From: Thereva unica
Lineage: Eukaryota > Arthropoda > Insecta > Diptera > Therevidae
NCBI GenBank assembly: GCA_949987705.1
Contig: OX465281.1
Location: forward strand, 166,360,516 to 166,424,515
Direction: 5' to 3'
DNA length: 64,000 nucleotides
Below the pieces are notes generated by a model that was given only the letters and a program-made list of their open reading frames with translations, did not search any database and was not told the origin of the DNA. A program made the position numbers and the translations under genes. Below, one piece after another: positions 57,379 through 64,000 of this stretch (the stretch's first letter is position 1; every line of letters begins with the position of its first letter).

Positions 57379-57960
57379 TCTAGCAACTTTGTTGTATACA
57401 AGTTGCGTAGAGTGCACCAGAGTATTCATCTGGATATAATTTGTTATAAACAATTCAGCGCAGTAAATTTACTCCATTCTAGCAACTTTGTGGTATACAA
57501 GTTGCATAGACAGCACCAGAATATTCATCTGGTTATAAATTGTTATAAACAATTCAGCGCAGTAAATTTACTCCATTTTCTAGCACCTTTGTAATATATA
57601 AGTTGCATAGAGGGCATCAGAATATTTTTTCTGATTTATAAATTGTTGTAAACAATTCGGCGAAGTAAATTTACGTTAATTTCTAGCAACTTTGTAAGAT
57701 ACAAGTTGCATAGAGTGCAGCAGAATATTTTTTGCTTATAAATTGTTATAACCAAGTCGGCGAAGTAAATTTACTCCATTTTCTAGCAACTTTGTAATAT
57801 ACAAGTTGCATAGAGGGCATCAGAATATTTTTTCTGATTTATAAATTGTTGTAAACAATTCGGCGAAGTAAATTTACTCCATTTATCACAACTTTGTTGT
57901 ATACAAATGGTGTAGATAGCACCAGTATATTCATCTGGTTATAAATTGATAACACAATTG
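57379..57960 (+). repeat. ~102-bp tandem repeats within BEL2 5' LTR, about six copies
   Basis: Each copy contains CTAGCAACTTTGT, TACAAGTTGC.TAGAG, a CAGAATATT block, ATAAATTGTTATAAACAATT and GAAGTAAATTTACTCCAT. The same array is in the 3' LTR. Confidence 0.9.
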
Positions 57961-58494
57961 GCGAGTTCATTACAGACAAGTTTGAACCAGGATCTTCCTC
58001 CGGTTTACACCTGTTTTATGCGATTTCACGTGAGCTTGTATAGCACAAGAGCCATACAAGACTCATTTAGCAAAATTAAATTTCTATGGTTTGGGATATC
58101 CAACCATATTTAAATAATAATAAAATTTACAATTTTATTTAAAGATTAGTAGGAATTCTTCTCCTGAAGCACCCCCCCCCCGAGGTTGGATACACAGCGG
58201 ATTTACCTGATTGAGGCAGTACTTCAAGGAATATTTGGAGAAGACCAGCTGTTTTTTTATTTAAATTTTTATTTTAAAGCAAAGAAGTCGAGTAACGTAG
58301 AGTTAATTTTAAGCATAGATTTAATTAGAATTTATAATTAATAGGAGAAATATATTTGTATCAAACGGACCTTAGACTCTTTTATTTAGAGCAGCCGGCA
58401 CCTATCCTACATTCCAGCTATTTTTTAATTATTACGACGATCACCTCCTAACACCTGGTCTTTGACCGGTATTAAGAAAGTGACGCCGTAACAT

Positions 58495-58512
58495 TGGTCC
58501 TTCGAGCCGGAT
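58495..58512 (+). promoter_or_regulatory. BEL2 primer-binding site, tRNA-Tyr type
   Basis: TGGTCCTTCGAGCCGGAT one base after the 5' LTR, identical to that of BEL1. Confidence 0.75.
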
Positions 58513-58605
58513 AGGTAGCAGTGATACAAATATATTTCTTGTTTTCTTCTCGAGTAGTCATTACGCGATCCAAATATTCCTTCTTATAATTAACCCAGGG
58601 TTTCC

Positions 58606-61389
58606 ATGATGAAAGGTATAGTACAACAGCAGGGTGTCTATAAGGCACAGTTGGATCAGACAATATCCAACTACAAAAAGACACCAAAGCCCAGGCGTAC
58701 GCCGGGCTATATTAAGGGTAAATTAGACAGCATTAAAGTTATTGCAAAGAAATTTAATAGCAACCATGCAGAAATCGGGGCAGCTGATTTAGATGCGATT
58801 ACTGATTCAAAAACTAAATCTATTGTGACAGGCTACTTGCAGGGAGAGGAATTCTCGGAATTCGAGGAAACTTATTCCGAATTCCTCGGAGATCTGCAAG
58901 ACGCACTGAGCACCAGCGATAGTCCACAGTCGGTAACTATCGATCAGACCACTCACGATGGCGAACAATCAGGATCACCAAGGGCCTTGGTAAAACTACC
59001 AACGCTGGAGATTCCTAAGTTTGATGGCCAGTACACATCGTGGAGAACATTTCACGACCGGTATGTCTCATTGATACACAATGAAGGTCGTCTGATGCCA
59101 GTCGATAAATTACACTATTTAAAGAGTAGTCTAACAGGGGAAGCCCGAAGAGACTTGGACTCGTTCGACATGACATCAGAAAACTACGCAGCAGCTTGGG
59201 ATTTATTGTGCAAGCGGTATAACAAAAGGAGACTGTTGATATACGCACAACTCAAGCAATTATTCAATCCCAACGCGATCAGGACAGAGTCACACAAGGA
59301 ATTACGAACCTTGCTTGACGAACTGCATCGCATACGGCATGCACTGCAGGTGCTTAAGGTAAGCATCCTAGATTGGGACCCTATTTTCGTGTATATCACA
59401 GCGCAAAGGCTCCCAGAAAAAACCCGTCATTTATGGGAGCAGTTGATCGCCAAATCCGATGAGTTACCAGCACTTACGGATTTGACTAAATTTCTAGAGG
59501 AAAGATATAGAAGTTTAGAGGCGATCAAAGATGGTCATAGTAGTAAGTCGAATCAGGAGATTCGCAAGCCGGAGCAGGCACGGCACAAGACTACTAGTTA
59601 CCATACTCAGCAGCAAGGCGTCAATGCAACAAAGCAGCGTAGACGCGGACAAGGAGGAGGTATAGAAACTCTTCAATGCAGAATGTGTCATAGGGAACAT
59701 TCATTATCGCAGTGCGGATCATTTAAAGCGCTACCCGCTGAGGACAGAGTCCAGTGGGTAGCAAGGCATAGGCTATGCTTTCTATGTTTCAAGCCGCATC
59801 ACAGCAGACTTTGCAGAAGTACGAGCAAATGTCCCAGATGCCAAAGAAGGCATCATTTATTGCTTCACAAGGAAGAGGCAAGAAATTCAAAGGGGGCTGG
59901 CCACCTAGCATCACCAACAGAGAAAGACATTGAACCAACTGTGGCAACATGTAATTTCAACATGAATACGACACAGTCAATGTTAGCAACGGCTCTGGTT
60001 AAGGTGAAGGACAAGCATGGCAACAGCCTGACCCTACGTGCTCTCATTGACCCAGGGTCACAGTGTTCGCTCATAACAGAATCTGCGTTTCAATCACTAC
60101 GACCAGAGGTCTTCTCGGCGTCAATGCAAATTAATGGAGTAGACTTCACTAAAGTAGCAACTTCGAATAAGTTGGCGAAATTCACGATAGTTTCAACAAC
60201 AAAATCTAGATACGCGAGCGAGATGCAAGCGTACGTGATCAAAAACATTACCAACGCCTTTCCTCCAAAGCAGATTGGCACAAACGACTGGTCATGTCTC
60301 GACGGACTAGAATTAGCCGATCCACAGTTCATGGATCGAGGACGCATCGATCTTCTACTTGGCGTAAATGTATATGCGGACATAGTGGAAGCCGGGTTAC
60401 GTAAAGTTTCCAAGGGAAAAATCGTTTTGCAGAAAACCAGTCTTGGATGGATCATGTTTGGAAAATTACCAGCATCCACCAGACATGGGAAGAACATGAG
60501 TTTCTCTGCATTTACAACGCAGAGGGACGCTTCGAAAGAGCGGCATAAGCAAATGAAGGAGTTCTGGGAACAAGAAGAACTGCCTTCTACGAAGATATTG
60601 ATGAATGAGGAGGAGCAGGGTAAACGGCTTTACAACGAGACTTCCAAGCGACTACCGAATGGACGGTATGAAGTCAGATTGCCAGTAAAGAATGGCGAAC
60701 CTCCCATTCTCGAAGACTCCAGAAAGCAAGCAGCACCAAGAAAAATAATGGGTGAGCTACCAAGAGCAAGAGTAGCTAGAGCCAACCCATTTGAGAACGT
60801 TGTCATCAACTACGCAGGACCCTGCGAGCTAAAGAGGTCAAAGCGCAAGGGCTCCAAAATCGATAAGGGGTATTTTTGTATTTTTAGATGTATGAGTACT
60901 AAGGCTATACATATCGAAGTAGCATCAGATATGTCCACTGATGCTTTCCTTGCAGCCCTTAAGAGATTTATAGGACGGAGAGGGCAGTGTCGCCATATCT
61001 ATTCAGATATTGGCACAACTTTTGTCGGCGTCAGTAAGCAGCTACAATCTGAATTAAGAAAAGCTATAGAAAGCGCTGCTGCTGAAGCCACGGTCAAATT
61101 GGCCAGCGAAGGAATTCAATGGCATTTAAATCCCCCATCACTTCCACATTTTGGAAGAATCTGGAATGCTGATACAAAAAGAATCAAAAATCATCTGAAA
61201 AAAGCGACGAGCGAGAAAATACTTACTTCCAAAGAGCTCAATACGTTGTTCATCCAGATCGAATCCTGCCTAAATTCGCGGTCTCTATGTCACCTCGCAG
61301 CTGACCCATCAAATTTAGAAATTCTTACACCTGGATATTTCTTGATTGGGAAACATATGAAGGTTATTCCAGAACCAGACACCACATAG
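58606..61389 (+). CDS. BEL2 Gag-protease-integrase fusion, RT/RNase H deleted (927 aa)
   Basis: Start ATG 58606 follows the PBS by ~90 nt; a second ATG follows at once. Residues about 1-310: full BEL Gag (LEIPKFDGQYTSWRTFHDRY, LHYLKSSLTGEA, AQRLPEKTRHLWEQ). About 355-425: three zinc knuckles (CRMCHREHSLSQC, CFLCFKPHHSRLC, CPRCQRRHHLLLH). About 480: protease ALIDPGSQCSL. At about residue 710, EDSRKQAAPRKIMGELPRAR joins the region after the protease directly to the integrase, with about 700 residues of RT, RNase H and integrase zinc region missing in frame relative to BEL1. The integrase core reads VVINYAGP, YSDIGTTF and GRIWNADTK where the family has GVDY, SD and WE; so residue 1 (60808-60810) and residue 3 (61165-61167) of the D-D-E set are Asn. 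The frame is otherwise uninterrupted to TAG 61387-61389. Confidence 0.93.
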   Translation: MMKGIVQQQGVYKAQLDQTISNYKKTPKPRRTPGYIKGKLDSIKVIAKKFNSNHAEIGAADLDAITDSKTKSIVTGYLQGEEFSEFEETYSEFLGDLQDALSTSDSPQSVTIDQTTHDGEQSGSPRALVKLPTLEIPKFDGQYTSWRTFHDRYVSLIHNEGRLMPVDKLHYLKSSLTGEARRDLDSFDMTSENYAAAWDLLCKRYNKRRLLIYAQLKQLFNPNAIRTESHKELRTLLDELHRIRHALQVLKVSILDWDPIFVYITAQRLPEKTRHLWEQLIAKSDELPALTDLTKFLEERYRSLEAIKDGHSSKSNQEIRKPEQARHKTTSYHTQQQGVNATKQRRRGQGGGIETLQCRMCHREHSLSQCGSFKALPAEDRVQWVARHRLCFLCFKPHHSRLCRSTSKCPRCQRRHHLLLHKEEARNSKGAGHLASPTEKDIEPTVATCNFNMNTTQSMLATALVKVKDKHGNSLTLRALIDPGSQCSLITESAFQSLRPEVFSASMQINGVDFTKVATSNKLAKFTIVSTTKSRYASEMQAYVIKNITNAFPPKQIGTNDWSCLDGLELADPQFMDRGRIDLLLGVNVYADIVEAGLRKVSKGKIVLQKTSLGWIMFGKLPASTRHGKNMSFSAFTTQRDASKERHKQMKEFWEQEELPSTKILMNEEEQGKRLYNETSKRLPNGRYEVRLPVKNGEPPILEDSRKQAAPRKIMGELPRARVARANPFENVVINYAGPCELKRSKRKGSKIDKGYFCIFRCMSTKAIHIEVASDMSTDAFLAALKRFIGRRGQCRHIYSDIGTTFVGVSKQLQSELRKAIESAAAEATVKLASEGIQWHLNPPSLPHFGRIWNADTKRIKNHLKKATSEKILTSKELNTLFIQIESCLNSRSLCHLAADPSNLEILTPGYFLIGKHMKVIPEPDTT

Positions 61390-61884
61390 AGGAATGCTAA
61401 GTACACAGATAGACGGAAACAGATACAGGAAACTGTTCAAAAATTTGGGAAACAGTGGTCCCATGACTATCTGGTTGAATTACAAAGCAGATCAAAATGG
61501 CAGAAAATGCAACCCAACGTAAAGGTTGGAAGAAAGATCATAATGGACAGCAATAGGCCACCTAATCAATGGCCCTTAGGAATAATAAAGAAGACCCACT
61601 CCAAAGGTCAAGCTTTAGCAGCACCGACACTTGCAACAGGTTCTAATTCCCTTGAGAGGATATCTCCCTCCAGATTAGAAAATAAAGTTTATAAGCTGAA
61701 GACTAATGAAGGCATATTTTTCAAAATAACCCACCACCAGCTCCACTCGATCCCCTACAAACGAATCGACGATTCCAAACGGAAAAAATATATAGTTAAG
61801 TTAGGCGGTGGTAGAAGGGTCCACCTGAAAAGGCGCGACTATGTATCACATTTTTATAATTACACCGAAGATACAACAGAATAA
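61390..61884 (+). CDS. BEL2 integrase C-terminal region beyond an in-frame TAG
   Basis: Same frame as the 927-codon ORF and open from the codon after TAG 61387-61389 to 61884. It contains KFGKQWSHDYLVELQSRSKW and VGRKIIMDSNRPPNQWPLGI, the usual end of BEL integrase (compare VLIKDERLPPSQWLLGRI in BEL1), followed by about 90 basic residues not seen in BEL1. The first ATG is at 61507. Either a degenerate C-terminus cut off by one nonsense change, or a readthrough extension. Confidence 0.75.
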   Translation, partial: RNAKYTDRRKQIQETVQKFGKQWSHDYLVELQSRSKWQKMQPNVKVGRKIIMDSNRPPNQWPLGIIKKTHSKGQALAAPTLATGSNSLERISPSRLENKVYKLKTNEGIFFKITHHQLHSIPYKRIDDSKRKKYIVKLGGGRRVHLKRRDYVSHFYNYTEDTTE

Positions 61885-62103
61885 TGTAATGTAGAAATTT
61901 GTAGACTGCAGTGCAAAGCGAATTAGAGTTAAGCAACTAAATGAAAAAATAGACTATGAATTAATATATTTACTAAGGGAAATTGAATAAAATTTACGAA
62001 TATAAATATTAGCATATAAATTGAAAATAAAACTGAAATACACTTTATGTTTAAATAACACAGCAGGTGATGGCATAGAAATTGTGTTGATGCAACGCAT
62101 CAA
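61885..62103 (+). other. BEL2 3' untranslated stretch
   Basis: AT-rich, no coding sequence, between the last stop and the polypurine tract. Confidence 0.6.
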
Positions 62104-62116
62104 CAAGGGGGGAGTA
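62104..62116 (+). promoter_or_regulatory. BEL2 polypurine tract
   Basis: AAGGGGGGAGTA directly before the 3' LTR. Confidence 0.75.
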
Positions 62117-63987
62117 TGTTTTGGCCTAAAAAGTCAAAACAATTAAAAATAAAATTAAAATACAGAAAGTACCTTTTTCCATATCCTATTCGCAATGTCT
62201 AAACAAAACAAACTGGATGTGTCAAAATAATGACATGCGAGTAAGTATTAAAATATGGAAAGCGTCAAAGCGTCAATATCGTAATTTAGTACATACGATA
62301 TATATATGGAAAGCGAAAACGTAGGAAAGCAGCATTAAGAATTACGCTCTAGTTTTGAGCAATTTTACCCCCACCTAGCCTCGATATCCAGCAACAAGAA
62401 TTTGGCGAAGGATACGAGGCTCGGAGGCAGATATCAAAAATTTAATCTTCTCTGGACATCCGCCGAGAAGGTTCATATCTGGAATTATTCCGATATATTT
62501 AGATAGGGCTTAGATAATTGGTGGGCTCTTAGCCGCTGATTGCTGTGATAGGATTATTTAGCGAAAGTGTTGTTTTTCAGGCAGACAGAAAATATTTAAT
62601 TGATATTTATTTTTAAATATATGTATATATTATTATATATATATTTAAATTTAACAAGAATAATTTTCATTTCTTGTGGCGGTTTTTAGCTTCCAACACA
62701 AAGCTGAATAGCGATTAGCTAATTCAGCCACGGCACATAGCAAATAAAAGATTAAAGCAGAGTTACTTGCGGTAACTTGTGAAAAATCTTTGCAGGCAAT
62801 TTAAGGCCTCTGGCTGGACTTATTCCGCCAGGTATTGGAGTTATTAAATTCGATTTAATAACAATTCCAGTCTCTAGCAACTTCGTTGTATACAAGTTGC
62901 GTAGAGTGCACCAGAGTATTCATCTGGATATAATTTGTTATAAACAATTCAGCGCAGTAAATTTACTCCATTCTAGCAACTTTGTGGTATACAAGTTGCA
63001 TAGACAGCACCAGAATATTCATCTGGTTATAAATTGTTATAAACAATTCAGCGCAGTAAATTTACTCCATTTTCTAGCACCTTTGTAATATATAAGTTGC
63101 ATAGAGGGCATCAGAATATTTTTTCTGATTTATAAATTGTTGTAAACAATTCGGCGAAGTAAATTTACGTTAATTTCTAGCAACTTTGTAAGATACAAGT
63201 TGCATAGAGTGCAGCAGAATATTTTTTGCTTATAAATTGTTATAACCAAGTCGGCGAAGTAAATTTACTCCATTTTCTAGCAACTTTGTAATATACAAGT
63301 TGCATAGAGGGCATCAGAATATTTTTTCTGATTTATAAATTGTTGTAAACAATTCGGCGAAGTAAATTTACTCCATTTATCACAACTTTGTTGTATACAA
63401 ATGGTGTAGATAGCACCAGTATATTCATCTGGTTATAAATTGATAACACAATTGGCGAGTTCATTACAGACAAGTTTGAACCAGGATCTTCCTCCGGTTT
63501 ACACCTGTTTTATGCGATTTCACGTGAGCTTGTATAGCACAAGAGCCATACAAGACTCATTTAGCAAAATTAAATTTCTATGGTTTGGGATATCCAACCA
63601 TATTTAAATAATAATAAAATTTACAATTTTATTTAAAGATTAGTAGGAATTCTTCTCCTGAAGCACCCCCCCCCCGAGGTTGGATACACAGCGGATTTAC
63701 CTGATTGAGGCAGTACTTCAAGGAATATTTGGAGAAGACCAGCTGTTTTTTTATTTAAATTTTTATTTTAAAGCAAAGAAGTCGAGTAACGTAGAGTTAA
63801 TTTTAAGCATAGATTTAATTAGAATTTATAATTAATAGGAGAAATATATTTGTATCAAACGGACCTTAGACTCTTTTATTTAGAGCAGCCGGCACCTATC
63901 CTACATTCCAGCTATTTTTTAATTATTACGACGATCACCTCCTAACACCTGGTCTTTGACCGGTATTAAGAAAGTGACGCCGTAACA
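62117..63987 (+). repeat. BEL2 3' LTR
   Basis: 1871 bp, TGTTTTGG..CCGTAACA, near-identical to the 5' LTR and without the pogo insertion. It includes the ~102-bp tandem repeats at about 62875-63450. Confidence 0.95.
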
Positions 63988-64000
63988 GCATCATTACAGG
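63988..64000 (+). pseudogene. LINE-B endonuclease, resumption after BEL2
   Basis: GCATC (target duplication) and ATTACAGG; read in the LINE-B frame this gives CIITG, continuing the interrupted endonuclease at the window edge. Confidence 0.7.

Larger units (their letters stand above)
55758..58493 (+). repeat. BEL2 5' LTR with pogo insertion
   Basis: 2736 bp; minus the 865-bp insertion this is 1871 bp, exactly the length of the 3' LTR. TGTTTTGG..CCGTAACA ends. Confidence 0.95.
55758..63987 (+). mobile_element. BEL/Pao retrotransposon BEL2, structurally complete, RT-less
   Basis: LTR, PBS (tRNA-Tyr type), one long ORF, polypurine tract and LTR, with the 5-bp target duplication GCATC at 55753-55757 and 63988-63992. 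LTRs differ at only about five or six sites by eye apart from the pogo insertion, so it moved recently. RT and RNase H are absent and the integrase core lacks two catalytic acids, so its movement must have used enzymes of a related element, unless these defects arose after insertion. Confidence 0.93.

Overview
This is arthropod, almost certainly insect, genomic DNA. It is AT-rich intergenic sequence built almost wholly from transposable elements. The evidence is insect-type LTR retrotransposons (a Ty3/gypsy element of CsRn1 type with a CHCC Gag zinc knuckle, and three BEL/Pao families, two primed by what looks like tRNA-Tyr), LINE remnants, a tRNA-derived SINE, Helentron-type rolling-circle transposons with satellite arrays, and hAT, pogo and mariner-type miniature elements. 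I see no convincing host gene. One 200-N assembly gap lies at 18240-18439.

Layout. 1-5.7 kb: a tandem-repeat leader, then a CsRn1-like Ty3/gypsy element (gag, candidate -1 frameshift site, pol, 3' LTR) with two nonsense codons. 6.3-8.4 kb: a palindromic MITE split by a hAT-like element, a SINE fragment and a TA-flanked MITE. 8.5-18.2 kb: satellite-bearing Helentron-associated elements in both orientations, separated by (TA)n, with a pogo-like MITE holding a SINE and a gypsy pol scrap between them. 18.4-20.0 kb: 5' part of a third BEL element (LTR, PBS, gag) on the minus strand. 20.0-27.5 kb: long arrays of the same ~128-bp satellite joined to two decayed Helentron coding ends (PIF1-type helicase plus endonuclease). 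28.0-29.8 kb: LINE remnants.

29.8-64 kb is dominated by two BEL elements and a tandem duplication. BEL1 (29769-38488, minus strand, TSD TCCCC) sits inside the endonuclease of a minus-strand LINE. A segment running from BEL1 pol through the LINE, a SINE, hAT MITEs, a second LINE and into the LTR of BEL2 is tandemly duplicated (unit A 34284-45626, unit B 45627-57377, basic unit 11,343 bp, very high identity). BEL2 (55758-63987, plus strand, TSD GCATC) is structurally complete but non-autonomous. Its long ORF keeps Gag and protease, has lost reverse transcriptase and RNase H in frame, and carries an integrase core whose first and third catalytic acidic residues read as Asn.

The relative order of events can be read directly. 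Both LINEs were present first; BEL1 and BEL2 inserted into them; the 11.3-kb block duplicated; a pogo deletion derivative then entered the BEL2 5' LTR of unit B, and the two units came to differ by one hAT MITE that left (or never disturbed) a clean empty site in unit B. The best candidates for further work are the RT-less BEL2, the satellite-carrying Helentrons, the extra ORF downstream of BEL1 pol, and the MITE presence/absence pair.
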